From positions 606,001-670,000 of the forward strand of contig JASJOG010000172.1 of assembly GCA_030142905.1 (NCBI GenBank): a stretch of DNA of 64,000 nucleotides. The letters run 5' to 3'. This document shows, piece after piece, positions 50,473 through 62,233 of the stretch (positions within the stretch are counted from its first letter, which is position 1; each line of letters begins with the position of its first letter). The notes beneath the pieces are model-generated. The model made no database searches. It had not been told where the DNA came from and worked only from the letters and a program-made list of their open reading frames with translations. The translations under genes were made by a program, and so were the position numbers. This DNA is from Heliopora coerulea (lineage: Eukaryota; Cnidaria; Anthozoa; Scleralcyonacea; Helioporidae).

Positions 50473-52575
50473 ATGTCCGAATTGATGAAAAAACGACGAG
50501 CAAGAAGTGGACATCGAGCGTATGTCACAAAACAACTCGCGAGAGTGAAAGAACTGACTGAGGACCTCTCGGCTAACAACACGACCGCTCTTAACCAACT
50601 GAAGCTCACACTCGCCGAGAAGATTGAAACGATATCTCGACTGGACGAACAGATTCTCGAGTCCATAGAAGAAGACGAGGATATAGATCGAGAAATTGAG
50701 GAGGCCTCCAATGTCACGTCCGAAATCTACGGTGGTATCGCAGCCATAGACGATGTGTTGGCGCGGCCAAAGCATCAAGAATCCCACCCAGGAACGGAGG
50801 TAGTCTCTCCATTGAAAGCAAATTCTTCTCTGCGCGTGAGACTGCCAAAGCTGGAAACGAAGTCGTTCAATGGGAAGATCCACGAGTGGACTGAGTTTTG
50901 GGACTCCTTCAGAAGTGTGATCCACGAGAACGAAACCCTAAACGACGTCGACAAGTTCACGTACTTGCGTGGAGCCATTGAAGAACCTGCGAAATCAGCC
51001 ACCACCGGTTTTTCACTGACGGAGGTCAATTACAAAACGGCTGTTGAGCTTTTGCAAAGACGGTTTGGCAACAAGACAATAGTGCAGCGAGCTCATATTA
51101 ATGAACTGGTAAACGTGAAGCCAGTGTTCAACGCCAAGGACAGCAAACGCTTAAGCCGTTTCTTCGACGCAGTTGAAAGCAACTACCGCAGTTTACAAGC
51201 CCTTGGTGTCGAAGAGCAGTCTTACTCGGCAATCGTTGTACCTTCCATCCTGAACAAACTACCAGAGATAGTTCGCTTGACGTTTACTCGAGGCAAGAAA
51301 TACTTGGAATGGACGATGAAGGAACTTGTCGAGACACTTCATGAGGAAGTGGAGTTAAGAGAAAGTCATGTCCTGGCGGCCGGATGTGAAAACAACGAGG
51401 AGAACTACGAGAAGCGACGACGTTCCCCGTCAACAGCGAGCGTCCTTATGGCCAGACAAGGAGAAAGAGATAGCTGTGCCTATTGCCTTGGGAACCACAG
51501 CCATGGAGACTGCAAGAAGGTGACGGACAGAAAGGAACGAATGACATTGCTACACAAGTATAATCGATGTTTTAAATGTATTCGTAAGGGACATTTAGCT
51601 AGAGATTGTAGATCAAGTATTAAGTGTAGTGCATGCGGGGGGTCTCATGATTTATCTTTTTGTGAGAAACCAAAAGAACAAAGGCAAGAAAGCAAAACCG
51701 TAGCTAATAACAATGTAGTCAATGCTAGCCCTAGTAATCTGCATGTCGGTACGGTTAGCAAAGTCGCTGTGCAAACCGCGCAAGGAATGGTGAAGGGCGA
51801 GAAGAGAAAAAGAGTTAGGGTTCATTTTGATTCTGGGAGCCAGAAATCATTCGTGACCGCACGACTAATGAATGAGGCAGGGTTGACTATGCATAGGAAG
51901 GAATGGCTAGAAATTAACACGTTCGGCGTAAGGGTGACTGAAGGCGGTTTAAGGTCGGTTGTGGGTGTTGAAATCGAACCTATTTGTGGTGGAGGCGGCT
52001 TGTTCCTTGAGGTTTATGTTGTGCCAAGGATATCTGAGGTTAAAAATGATCGTCTTGATTTGGTTAAGCATGAGTACGCGCATTTGAAGGATTTGTGGAT
52101 GTCTAATGTATGTAAGCGTAGGGTTTCATTGGAAATTAACGTTTTAATTGTGGCTGACAATTTGTGGGCCTTTCAGAGCGGTAAGGTTTTGCGAGGAAGG
52201 GTCGATGAGCCAGTAGCGGTTGAGACCAGTCTGGGTTGGGTCTTGTCAGGGCCAATGAAGGGATGTGACGTAGATGGCGGCGTCAATATTAACATTGTCA
52301 CGCACGAGAACGTGAGCAGCATGAACCTTGAGGGAGAAGTTCAAAGGATTTGGGATTTAGAAACCTTAGGCATTAGGGAAGGTAATGACGTGCATGAGGC
52401 GCTGATAGACAAGATAAGGTTTAATGGTGTGAGGTATGTAGTCGAACTGCCTTGGAAACAAGGCCACGAGACGTTGCCGACGAACTTTGCAAACAGCTTA
52501 GCGCGGATGAAAGGTCAGATAAAGAGACTTAAAAAAAGAACCAAATGTGTTGGGAGAATACGACAAGATTATTAG
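50473..52575 (+). CDS. BEL gag-protease
   Basis: 700 codons. The N-terminal coiled-coil region and a DUF1759-type gag domain (about residues 130-300, with WTEFWDSF and FTYLRGAI) are followed by zinc knuckles including CFKCIRKGHLARDC. An aspartic protease follows with HFDSGSQKSF (DSG active site, about residue 456). The frame ends shortly after entering the pol linker because of a shift in a 7-A run at about 52530. In the intact family gag and pol form one polyprotein. Confidence 0.88.
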   Translation: MSELMKKRRARSGHRAYVTKQLARVKELTEDLSANNTTALNQLKLTLAEKIETISRLDEQILESIEEDEDIDREIEEASNVTSEIYGGIAAIDDVLARPKHQESHPGTEVVSPLKANSSLRVRLPKLETKSFNGKIHEWTEFWDSFRSVIHENETLNDVDKFTYLRGAIEEPAKSATTGFSLTEVNYKTAVELLQRRFGNKTIVQRAHINELVNVKPVFNAKDSKRLSRFFDAVESNYRSLQALGVEEQSYSAIVVPSILNKLPEIVRLTFTRGKKYLEWTMKELVETLHEEVELRESHVLAAGCENNEENYEKRRRSPSTASVLMARQGERDSCAYCLGNHSHGDCKKVTDRKERMTLLHKYNRCFKCIRKGHLARDCRSSIKCSACGGSHDLSFCEKPKEQRQESKTVANNNVVNASPSNLHVGTVSKVAVQTAQGMVKGEKRKRVRVHFDSGSQKSFVTARLMNEAGLTMHRKEWLEINTFGVRVTEGGLRSVVGVEIEPICGGGGLFLEVYVVPRISEVKNDRLDLVKHEYAHLKDLWMSNVCKRRVSLEINVLIVADNLWAFQSGKVLRGRVDEPVAVETSLGWVLSGPMKGCDVDGGVNINIVTHENVSSMNLEGEVQRIWDLETLGIREGNDVHEALIDKIRFNGVRYVVELPWKQGHETLPTNFANSLARMKGQIKRLKKRTKCVGRIRQDY

Positions 52576-54874
52576 AGAGCAGTTAGATGCAGGTGTAGTC
52601 GAAGTTGTAGCGGAGCTAGACAGGAAAGAAGGTGTTCATTATCTGCCTCGCCAAGCAGTTGTTCGTAGAGATGCGAAAACCACGAAGTTGAGGGTTGTAC
52701 ACGACGCTTCTTCTAAAGAGGGTAAAAGAGGTACGAGCTTGAATGACTGTCTGCATGTGGGTCCATCTCTTACCCCAATGTTGTATGACATCTTGCTAAG
52801 ATTCAGGGAAAATCGAATCGTGGTAGTTGGCGACATAGAGAAGGCATTTCTAAACATAGAGGTTGATGAGAAAGATAAGGATTACTTGAGATTTTTGTGG
52901 ATAAAGGATGTTTTAAATGGAGATGCAGAAGTAGTTGTTTATAGATTCTGTAGAGTAATTTTTGGTTTGAATGCTTCGCCATTTTTGTTGAACGCGACCC
53001 TGAGGTATCACATAGAGAAATTTAGCGATGTTGATCCAGAGTTTGTCAGGAAGATGTTGCACAGTTTTTACGTAGATGATCTTGTGTCTGGAGGTGAAAC
53101 AACAGAAGAGGTAGTTAATTTGTATGAGAAAGCTAAGATTAGAATGACTAGCGGTGGTTTTAGGTTGAGGAAGTGGTTGACTAATTACGCAGGTTTGAGA
53201 CAGCGGATACAGGATAGCAAAGGTGAGAAAGAAATCGCAGCGAACATCACCAGGTTAGACGATGTTGAGACTTACGCAAAGTCTAGTTTAGGAGGGAAAG
53301 AAAGTTACTATGAAAAGGTTTTAGGTTTAAACTGGGATTGCAATAACGACACGATAATGTTTGACTTGTCGAAATTGGCAGAAAGAGCAGAGCCGTTACC
53401 CTTAACAAAACGGAACTTGTTAAGTATTTTGGCTGGGTTATTTGATCCCTTAGGCATAATTAGTCCGGTGGTTGTCCCCATGAAAGTCTTATTTCAAGAG
53501 TTGTGTGTTAAGAATGTTGAATGGGATGAAGAGTTAGCCGACGATAACGCAAAGAGATGTAGTGAATGGGTCAGGGACATGAAGGAAGTGAGATCTATCG
53601 TCTTAGATCGATGTGTTTATGACTGTCTTCGCGAGGAAGTACTGTCGTGCGAGTTACACGGGTTCGGCGATGCTAGTGAAAAGGTTTATTGCGCAGTTGT
53701 TTATTTCGTATATCGAACGCCATCGGGGGTCCACGTTCGACTGTTGACAGCAAAGACTCGAATTGCGCCACTTAAGGGACTTAGCATTCCGCGCCTAGAG
53801 CTAATGTCCGCTGTGATGTTAGCGCGGTTAATGAATTCTGTCAGGAATGTTTTGAAAACACAGGTCGAGTTCATTAAAACTAGGTTTTGGCTAGACAGAA
53901 AAACTACGCTCTGTTGGATTCGTAATCAGGGGGAGTGGAAGCAATTTGTGCGCCACAGGGTTAATGAAATTTTGAAATTGTCAAGCAAAAAGGACTGGGG
54001 GCATTGCCCGGGATTAGACAACCCGGCAGACTTAGGATCCAGGGGAGTTCTTCCGTCGAAATTGAAAATGAATTCACTTTGGTGGGCCGGCCCAGAATGG
54101 CTGAGTAGTGTAGACGAGGCTTGGCCAAATTATGATGTAATAGCAACCAAAGAAAGTAAGAAAGAAGAAAAGAAGTCAGTAGTGATGGTGGCTAGCGTGA
54201 AGGAAGTTTTGGTATTTAGTAACATTGTGAGCATCGAGAAATATAGCGTCCTAGAGAGAGTACTGAAAATAACTGAGTGGGTTAGTCGGTTTGTACGGAA
54301 TTTGAAGGCTAGTGTAGAAGGTGCCGAAAGACAGACAGAGAGGTTAAGCAGAGAAGAGTTGTTAAAAGCTGAGAGGGCCTGGATAAAAGCAGCCCAGGCA
54401 GAAATGAGAAAACAGGAAAACTTTCAGCAGTTAGAAAAGCGATTTCAACTTTTTGAGGAAGATGGAGTATTGAAGTGCAAGGGAAGATTAGCAGAGTCAG
54501 ATTTAGCTGAAGAGACGAAGTACCCTATCATTTTGCCCAAGGATAACAGGTTAACAGAATTAATAATTAGGAAATGTCATGACAGAGTGCACCACGGTGG
54601 GTTGAGGGCCACTCTAGCCGAAGTGAGATCGAGATATTGGATACCTAAAGGCAGGCAAAGAGTAAGGGCGGAGATAAGTAAATGCACGGTGTGTAAGAAG
54701 TTAGAAGGGATGCCTTATCAGGCGCCAAAGCAGACAGATATACCAGGCTTTCGAGTGAAAGAAGCGGTAGTGTTTGGTAAGACGGGTGTAGACTTTGCGG
54801 GCCCGCTGTTCGTTAAAGAGGGAGGTGGTGGTACAGCAAAGGTCTATATTGGTTTGTTCTCGCGCGCAGGGTAG
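52547..54874 (+). CDS. BEL pol: reverse transcriptase, RNase H, integrase start
   Basis: 775 codons. RT motifs include VVHDASS, VVGDIEKAFLNI and the catalytic YVDDLVSGGE (about residues 184-193). The RNase H-like region has LHGFGDASEK (about 370). An integrase H2C2 zinc site (HDRVHHGG...CTVCKKL) and the first DDE Asp (GVDFAGPLF, about 755) follow. The start shown is the first Met after the gag/pol frameshift. The frame breaks at about 54868. Confidence 0.88.
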   Translation: MLGEYDKIIREQLDAGVVEVVAELDRKEGVHYLPRQAVVRRDAKTTKLRVVHDASSKEGKRGTSLNDCLHVGPSLTPMLYDILLRFRENRIVVVGDIEKAFLNIEVDEKDKDYLRFLWIKDVLNGDAEVVVYRFCRVIFGLNASPFLLNATLRYHIEKFSDVDPEFVRKMLHSFYVDDLVSGGETTEEVVNLYEKAKIRMTSGGFRLRKWLTNYAGLRQRIQDSKGEKEIAANITRLDDVETYAKSSLGGKESYYEKVLGLNWDCNNDTIMFDLSKLAERAEPLPLTKRNLLSILAGLFDPLGIISPVVVPMKVLFQELCVKNVEWDEELADDNAKRCSEWVRDMKEVRSIVLDRCVYDCLREEVLSCELHGFGDASEKVYCAVVYFVYRTPSGVHVRLLTAKTRIAPLKGLSIPRLELMSAVMLARLMNSVRNVLKTQVEFIKTRFWLDRKTTLCWIRNQGEWKQFVRHRVNEILKLSSKKDWGHCPGLDNPADLGSRGVLPSKLKMNSLWWAGPEWLSSVDEAWPNYDVIATKESKKEEKKSVVMVASVKEVLVFSNIVSIEKYSVLERVLKITEWVSRFVRNLKASVEGAERQTERLSREELLKAERAWIKAAQAEMRKQENFQQLEKRFQLFEEDGVLKCKGRLAESDLAEETKYPIILPKDNRLTELIIRKCHDRVHHGGLRATLAEVRSRYWIPKGRQRVRAEISKCTVCKKLEGMPYQAPKQTDIPGFRVKEAVVFGKTGVDFAGPLFVKEGGGGTAKVYIGLFSRAG

Positions 54875-54879
54875 TTCAT

Positions 54880-55794
54880 TTGGATCTGGTCAGGAGCCTT
54901 TCGGCTGCAGAGTTTTTGGGTTGTCTACGTAGATTTTCAGTACGGCGCAGTACTCCGTCATTGATGATCTCGGACAACGCTAAGACGTTTAAGGCAACCG
55001 CTAAAGCCTTGAAGAAGCTCTACGGCAGCGAAACTGTACAAGAGTATCTTGAAGGGAACAGAATTGAGTGGAGGTTTAATTTAGGAGCACCATGGTGGGG
55101 TGGCTTTTTTGAGTGAATGGTTCGTTGTGTGAAAAGATGTTTAAGAAAAGTCCTCCGACACACGAGGTTAAATTTCGATGAGTTGTAGACGACGGTAGTG
55201 GAAATTGAGGGAACATTAAACTCAAGACCATTAACCTATGAGTATAATGAGGTGGGTTGTGAGGTACTGACGCCATCACATCTAATGTTTGGTAGACGGC
55301 TGAAGCCAATGCCAGACAATGATGTTAATGATAAAAGCGAGGATGAGACGAACTGCGGCAGGCGATTTAGGTATCTGGCAAAGAAAAAGCAGCACTTTTG
55401 GAATAGGTGGCGGAAGGAGTATTTGGTTGATTTGAGAGAATTCCATCGAGGAAAGCTAGAGAAGCAAACTAATGGCGTGGAGAAGGGAGATGTGGTTGTC
55501 GTTTATGAGGATAATGTTAAGCGAGGCAATTGGAAGATGGCTGAAGTGACTGAGGTAATTTTAGGCAGGGATGGGCAAGCGCGTGGAGCAAAGGTTAGAG
55601 TGGTTCGAAACGGAAAAGTTGTGTATTTAAGTCGCCCAGTTCAAAAACTGTACCCAGTTGAGATTAAAAGAGAAAACAAAACGAAGGAAGATGTGAGCGA
55701 GACGAGTGATCAAAATAATATGAAAACGGTGAGACCAAAAAGAGCAGCGGCGTTAGATTCGAGGTGGAAAACAAAGAGAATGACCAATTTGTAA
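54880..55794 (+). pseudogene. BEL integrase C-terminal part with two stop codons
   Basis: Continues the integrase in a shifted frame: ISDNAKTFKAT holds the second catalytic Asp, then PWWGGFFE. TGA at 55114-55116 and TAG at 55186-55188 interrupt the same frame, which reopens to 55794 with LTPSHLMFGR, the usual BEL integrase end, and a C-terminal DUF5641-like segment. The TGA would fit decay of a CGA codon. Confidence 0.85.
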
Positions 55795-55826
55795 TTGACT
55801 AGCTGCGCTAGTCAAGGTGGGGAGTG

Positions 55827-56100
55827 TGTTCAAAAATGTCATTTAGTTAGTTATACTTGTGATTAGAACAGGAAATGGGTCAAAAATAGAGAATTACGTA
55901 AAGGAAACACGTCAAAGGTAGAGAATGTCTTCCTGTGTTCTATTATAAATACAAGCTGTATATGGAGAAAGGGAGTTGGTTGGAAACGAGTATGATAGAT
56001 CGCAGTAATAAACGCATTTGAAAAGTATACAGTCCCAAGTTGTCTTTAATCAACGGACCAGCACGAGCGCAATCTTCTATCGCAAGCAGGTTGTGCGACA
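55827..56100 (+). repeat. BEL right LTR (274 bp)
   Basis: Same ends and signals as the left LTR, with scattered substitutions and small indels. Confidence 0.9.
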
Positions 56101-59100
56101 GACTTTCCCAAATTAGGCAGAATTTTGTTAACGAGTCAGACATTAGGACAGATCATAAAAGGGACAAATGCACTAAAAGAAGGGTTAATTGTAGCAATTA
56201 CTTTTTCCGCCAATATTATTTTTCTGCTTCAGAAAGACAGGTTTCTTTCGTTAAGGCCTGTCTATACCGGACGCAAACGATGCAAGCGAATATACCGAAG
56301 GCGACCAAACTCAATTCAATACCCAGCGCGCACTCTTTAGTCTCATAGCAAATCTACATAGAAATACGTTGTCTTTTGTTTTGGAACAAAAATTTGAATT
56401 CTGCAGCATTCAAGTGAGTATACGAAAATGCAGGTATTCCGACTTCTATACTTTGGAATATGGTTAAAAATATTTCTAATATTCAGACGAATTCTTGCAG
56501 GTATTCTTATAAGAATATCACTGAATATGGGCAATATTCTGGCCCACCAAAATTAAACACATCTCTACTACTTTCCTAAATTTGCTAACTTTCCATCGAA
56601 TTTTAGGAGTTTATTTATAAAGAAAATTAATAAATTATAAATTGCACTCTTTCTCCATATTAATCATTCAAATTAGGGGTTAGAATGAAACACCATGCCT
56701 TATACCCTCTTAATTTATCCTGACAAAAACACTGCTAAGTCTCTGTCGTCAGGTTGGTCATTCACGGTTACGTGAGTAATCAGTTGGGCAATAGAGATGA
56801 AGTCGTATTTTATCTTATATGATATTTGTAGAAAGTATGCATATATTTATCTTAGAACACTATTCATAGTTAGAGTATGGCCGCATCATGTGGAATATTT
56901 GTTAGGATATTTTGACCAGTAATATGGCTCGAATACCCGGAATATTTCATAATTTATTCGGTATTCGAATATCTCCCAGAAACAAACAAATCAACGACAA
57001 GGAAGTCACTTGCTATTTTTAACGGCGATCAGTGCAAGGGACTTTCTTGTCGTAGCTAGGCCGTTGATTTGTTTTTATTACTCACATTTCATTGGTTAAT
57101 TTTTGTCTCATGACTTGCTTTAGTAGAATAACTAGTCTAGTTGCCATTCCTCTTTTAGAACTCGTTTCACTCTGAAGAAGGGCCATAGCTCGAAACGTTA
57201 GAATTTTTTTATCATAAATTTGGCAGTCTACCAACCTTTTAACTACTTGTGCTGTTTCACACTGCCCAAGCAGCATCCCATTTTTATTTCACAGAATATT
57301 ACCTTTATACCGACCCGTTCTCAATATTTCAATTTTCATGCGAGACAAATTTTTTTTTTACTTCTCTTCCAGTTTCTTCCTAGACGAAGATTGTTGGTAA
57401 TGCTCTATCAAAATAATTATTGTGTTAAGTTGTATTTATGGAGCCGCAGTAATTGCTTTTAGTTGTTGCAGTATTCCGGACCTTGTAACTTGTCTAGAAT
57501 ACCTATTTTTAACCAAGGCAAAGTTAAATAAAACAAAAATCAGTTTGAGAAAAAAATGGACAAGGCTCTTCCCAAAACAACAATCCATAACCTTGAAACA
57601 TCAGCAAATCCTAATCAATCAACACATAAGCAATTTATGCTTACATCTACCCCCTGAACAACGAAACAGATGAGATCTATGATGTCCCCCCTCAACTAAA
57701 ATGCCGCCACCCGAATCAAGGAAAGAGCAAGATAGCATTAGGTCCTGGCTCAAGTTTTAGTTTCTGGTTTGAGTTTCAAGTACCTATGCTACTGTATTAT
57801 GGAATGCTATCACCACAGTAAAGGGGGGAAAAACAATAGTGCATGCTCCAATTTGTTTCGCGTCGTTTGCTCAATAAAATTTTGACATTCGGGTCGTAGG
57901 CGTTTGGTGTAGATATGGAAAACGTTGTCCGCAATCTTAAGACAAAAAACCACGACCAGCCGACAACTTAAGAAAGTATAAAATAAAACATGCTCCGAAA
58001 AATAGGGACATCTTGGAAAACTCAAGATATGGGTCAAAAAAAGACGAGTATATGAGACTAATATTTCGATTTTATTACAAAGTCATCATCAGACAGAATG
58101 AGTTTTGACTCATATCTTGAGTTTCCCAAGATGTATCAATTTTTCGGACTATGTTTTATTTTATATTTTTTTAAGAGGAAATCTTTTCCACTTTTGCGAG
58201 GGTTAAACGATATATAATTGAGAATCTTCACCCATGCATAGTGGTGGAGCATCCTCTCAACATTACGTTCAAGGAAAAAAAACAAAAACAAAACATTAAA
58301 AATATACTAACAAAAATCCACCTTTGGTCACAGTTTCGTACCCTTTCCACTAGCTGAACTCCTTTAATACTATTGTTATTCAAATAGTGAAATGAAAAAT
58401 GACAGCTCCAGTCAAGGCAGCGGTACTTAATATATACAGACTTTAACAAAGTTATGCATGGTTAGTTTTCATTCAGCTTTTCCTTTCATTTGCTCAATTG
58501 TTTTAATTTATAGTTGTATAACGACCACATGCTGCAGAGGGTTACGATACATTTAGTATGATTTACCAAATGGTTACCACTGGTCTACCGCTGAGGGAAT
58601 TTCCGCTTGGGAGGTAAGAGTAGGGGGAACCAAATTGTAATGTTATAGCATAAAATCTACTTTAGTATGAAGGAAGTATCAGAATATCAAAAGCACTAAC
58701 AATTTTTATCCGGATGAATATCGGCATAGCAGCATTGACATCGTTTTTATTTCTCAATATTGGAAATGCGCAAGGAGAGGGCACCTCAAATTAAGTATTC
58801 CCCCAGGTGCCATTAGTGCTCAATAAGGCGCTCCTGGTTATTCATTTTTAGGCTTTCTCTAAACTCATTAACAATATTCTGACTTTCTAATAGCTTCTCT
58901 GATTGTAGCTTTGCAAAGTTTACTGTTACATTTACCTGGGATAAGATTGAGTGTAGTCGCAGATTCTCTGGAAGTAAACGAGAAAGAAGACGATAATAAA
59001 AATTTACGGTTGGTTTAGCTTTCGAAGAAAGTTTACGAGGACAGTGAGCTCGACAATGTTGACGAAACCCAAAAGATATTGTCAAGGCTGGAAAAACTGG

Positions 59101-59999
59101 AAACTCTGTCAACAAAATATCAACAAAGATGAAAATCACTGACGACCAAGATACAGAGGAGGGGAGGAGACAAAGTTAAGACCTGTAGTTCAATTTCAGA
59201 TTTTTCTGGTTGCTAATATAGGACTAGATGGATTGGCAAAACTTAAAAACCCCATTGTCTGTCTCTAGACTTCACAAATCAATCTGTTCATTAGCTCATT
59301 GAATCTTTTTGCCAGTAACAGTCACATAAGAAAAACATAATACTATGAAATTGGAACACTTTTACGTATGAAATTTCATTTCACATATGAAATGGAAGCG
59401 TTTTCACATATGAACGTGTGAAATTTTGATCTAGGATACATGTATTTTGCATATTAAATCGAACATTCACTGATTACAATTAACGTCACATATGGAATCA
59501 AAACAACACATGTCAAATACTATTTTTATATGTGGCATTGCATGTGAATTTTTTGCACATGTTGTCAGTCGCAATCTGACTTTATATTAGTCCTAACAGG
59601 TTTTGACGTAAACTTTGTTTACTTAGGCTTGTCTGTCGATAGTTTATTCACCTACCTCATCTTCGCAAGACGTTTAAGTTCGGTTCGGTCCAACTGGAAT
59701 AATTATACACACCTGTCGTTTAAATATCGTTTTTACCAACATTGAGGATTATTAAGTTTGACGTTTATAATTCTAAGCATCACCTGAAACTGCCAAACAA
59801 TCAATTACCCTGTACTTTACACTTTTTGGCGTCCTCTCGAGCTAGAAGAAGGAAAAAAATTATGGGTATTCGCAAACACCTATGACCAACAAACTTTGAC
59901 ATGGCATTCTCTTGAAGGTTTTCTTTCCATTATATTTTGTGGTTACCTTTCAAATCTTACAAAACTGCAACAACACGGTCTTTTTATTACAAATATATA
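56101..59999. other. Intergenic DNA with fragments of PLE-type ends
   Basis: CTCTGAAGAAGGGCCATAGC...GAAACGTTAG-type words at 57172-57206 and an inverted repeat at 58007-58140 (AACTCAAGATATGGGTCAAA and its complement) around AAGTCATCATCAGAC resemble PLE terminal repeats. 59350-59560 has repeated CACATATGAAA words. No gene recognised. Confidence 0.45.
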
Positions 60000-60113
60000 T
60001 ATATATATATATATATAACTAACTACAGACGGAACCGTTTCGGCCTATATATATAGGTCGAATATATATATATATTTGTAATAAATATATATATTATATA
60101 TATATAATATATA

Positions 60114-60150
<37 letters not shown>
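60000..60150. repeat. TA microsatellite with truncated hammerhead
   Basis: (TA)n tracts interrupt ACTACAGACGGAACCGTTTC at 60022-60045, which matches the first half of the ribozyme at 32402-32447 but lacks the CTGATGA half. Confidence 0.75.
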
Positions 60151-60153
<3 letters not shown>

Positions 60154-60212
60154 ACAGGCAGTTATCAATAAATTCATAATAATAGTTTATACGTTGAGCG
60201 CACCGACATATT

Positions 60213-60311
60213 GTAGGTAATCGAAGATGATGGCACCAATGGAATGTTAAAATCTATTAGTTATGGAGATGTTGCGATCGAGGTACCAGACGGAAAACGA
60301 AGTTTTGCTAG
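60213..60311 (+). other. Possible host exon fragment next to a PLE
   Basis: One frame is open and protein-like (VIEDDGTNGMLKSISYGDV, then AIEVPDGKRSFARN) and runs into the PLE inverted repeat. A similar phrase (YGDV, VVPNGRR) can be read just beyond the right arm at about 62235-62300. No firm splice sites. Confidence 0.25.
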
Positions 60312-60620
60312 AAATATGATGACTCAGCAAATGGTTTTAAGTAAAGACATAATGTACATATAATATATAGGAAATCTTTAATGCTGACGTTTTGTTACTT
60401 ACTTAGTAACATCTTCAGAGTGAATATTTACAACGTAGAAATGTCTTAAATAGCTTAACTGTAACAAAATTACAAAGTGAGAGGATGGGACAAAGCAAGG
60501 TGACAGAGACGCGTCAGAGGAGTCAGAGACGCGTAACGAGATGGTAACGAAATTGACAGATGGTGATGAGAGGGGGAAAAATATTAAGGGAAAAAATTAT
60601 TAAAATATAATAATATTACT

Positions 60621-61100
60621 TCTCTTTTTACCAATATATCCATTGATGAAACTACTAATATCATTCTAGACCAATTATTTTCCTTGGCACAATTATTTCA
60701 TGGCTTTTCTCGTGAACAATTGAAAGATTTTCTCAATTTAGCAGTTAAAAATTGTCATTTCGTATTCAATGAAAAACTCTATGACCAAATTGAGGGGAGT
60801 TGTCATGGGTCCGCCACTTGGTCCGCTTTTTGCAAATATATTCCTTTCTTTTCACGTACAAAAGTGGCTCGATAATTGTCCGGCTGAATTCAAACCCACT
60901 TATTATAGATGTTTCGTTGATGATTCTTTATTTTATTTTATCCAGCTCGAAAGGTCATATTATCCCTTTTCTCGAATACCTGAACTGCCAACATGACTGT
61001 ATTAAATTTACGCATGAGGTTGAAACTGTTTCAGAATCATCCTCAGGGTACTATGAAACGAAAAGTTTACGATTAACCTACACTGCCGAAGTCAACTGAA
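60621..61100 (+). pseudogene. Penelope-like reverse transcriptase fragment
   Basis: SLFTNISIDET, then VVMGPPLGPLFANIFLS (PLGP motif) and RCFVDDSLFYF, the catalytic box. The parts lie in different frames, with shifts at about 60795 and 60945. The N-terminal RT region is missing. Confidence 0.8.
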
Positions 61101-61634
61101 AAAGTTGACTTCGGCAGTATAGATTAATTGTGAAGTTTAGATTGAAACTGATAAGACACTTCCTTTCCTCGATACAAAAATTCAACTCTACAAGGGTTCT
61201 TTCGTTACTTCGATTTACCAAAAACCAACTTTCACCGGACTATTTATGAGTTTTGAGAGCTTCTTGCCAATCATATTTTAAAAAAATTTATCTACAGTCT
61301 ACTTTTTCGTTATTTTATTCTCTGTTCGTCCTATTTTACTTTTCATGATAAACTACAGAAACTGAAAAGTTTGCTAAAACAGAACGGATATACGGACAGA
61401 CTTTTAGACCATTGTTTCCGCACCTGCCCAAACAAAGTTTTTCAACCTCTAGTTAATATGCTTACGGCTCCAAGGCTTACACTTTTTCTGGTTCTGCCTC
61501 GCGCAGGCAAATTCGAAGTCAAGTGAAAAAAATAATCTCGTCTGCCTTTCCATATGCTTAACTACGCGTTCTTCTTCGACCAGTTTGCCGCCTAAAATAT
61601 TTTTTTTCGCTTCAAGAACCAAATACCGCTAAAA

Positions 61635-61880
61635 ATGAGATCTCATGTTGTTTATAAGTTTACGTGCAGACACTGCCAGGTGTCGTATGTTGGCGAAACT
61701 TGCCGACTCTTACATACTAGGATCTCAGAACACATGGGTACTTTAGGCCTACACCGGCGAATCAGTTTCAACAAGCACACTCTCCAGTTTCTTGTCACAC
61801 CAGAAACAAGCTGGTCATAATGTTTCTTTTGATGATTTTTCTGTTTTGTCCTACGGTGCCTCTGAACTCAATATCTTAAT
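61635..61880 (+). pseudogene. Penelope-like GIY-YIG endonuclease fragment
   Basis: VVYKFTCRHCQVSYVGET with RLLHTRISEH is a PLE GIY-YIG core with its CCHC-like lead-in. The frame stops at 61818; the remaining part (ESLLISKL-like end) is in another frame up to about 61920. Confidence 0.78.
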
Positions 61881-62233
61881 CCGAGAAAGCCTACTCATTT
61901 CTAAACTCCAACCTTCTCTTAATGCTAACATTCGATCTTTTCTTTTTATTCTGTTTTGATATTTTTTTCCTTAATATTTTTTCCCCTCTCATCACGATCT
62001 GTCAATTTTCGTTCCCATCTCGTTACGCGTTTCTGACTCCTGTGACCTTGCTTTGCCCCATCCTGTCACTTTGTAATTTTGTAACAGTTAAGCTATTTAA
62101 GCCATTTCTACGTTGTAAATATTCACTCTGAAGGTGTTACTTAGTAAGTAATGAAACGTCAGCATTAAAGATTTCCTATATATTATATGTGCATTATGTC
62201 TTTACTTACGACCATTTACTGGGTCATCATATT

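Larger units (their letters stand above)
50144..56100 (+). mobile_element. BEL/Pao LTR retrotransposon
   Basis: Two LTRs, a 5-bp target duplication, a primer-binding-type TGGTCCTTCGAGCC 2 nt after the left LTR, and a purine tract AAGGTGGGGAGTG just before the right LTR. Gene order gag, protease, RT, RNase H, integrase is that of BEL/Pao. Several frameshifts and stops make the copy defective, and the LTRs differ at many positions, so it is not recent. Confidence 0.93.
60312..62233 (+). mobile_element. Penelope-like element bounded by ~280-bp inverted repeats
   Basis: Left arm 60312 to about 60602 matches right arm about 61957-62233 in inverted orientation (AAATATGATGAC at the outer left, GTCATCATATTT at the outer right). 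Inside are a PLE RT fragment and a GIY-YIG domain, both on the plus strand. The arms contain the words CTTCAGAGTGAATATTTACAACG and ACGCGTAACGAGATGG. No clear target duplication. Whether the arms are this PLE's own terminal repeats or another repeat is not settled. Confidence 0.75.

Noticed and set aside
58030..58140. Third hammerhead ribozyme
   Set aside because: CTGATGATGACTT and CGAAAT are present on the minus strand, but stem II cannot pair.
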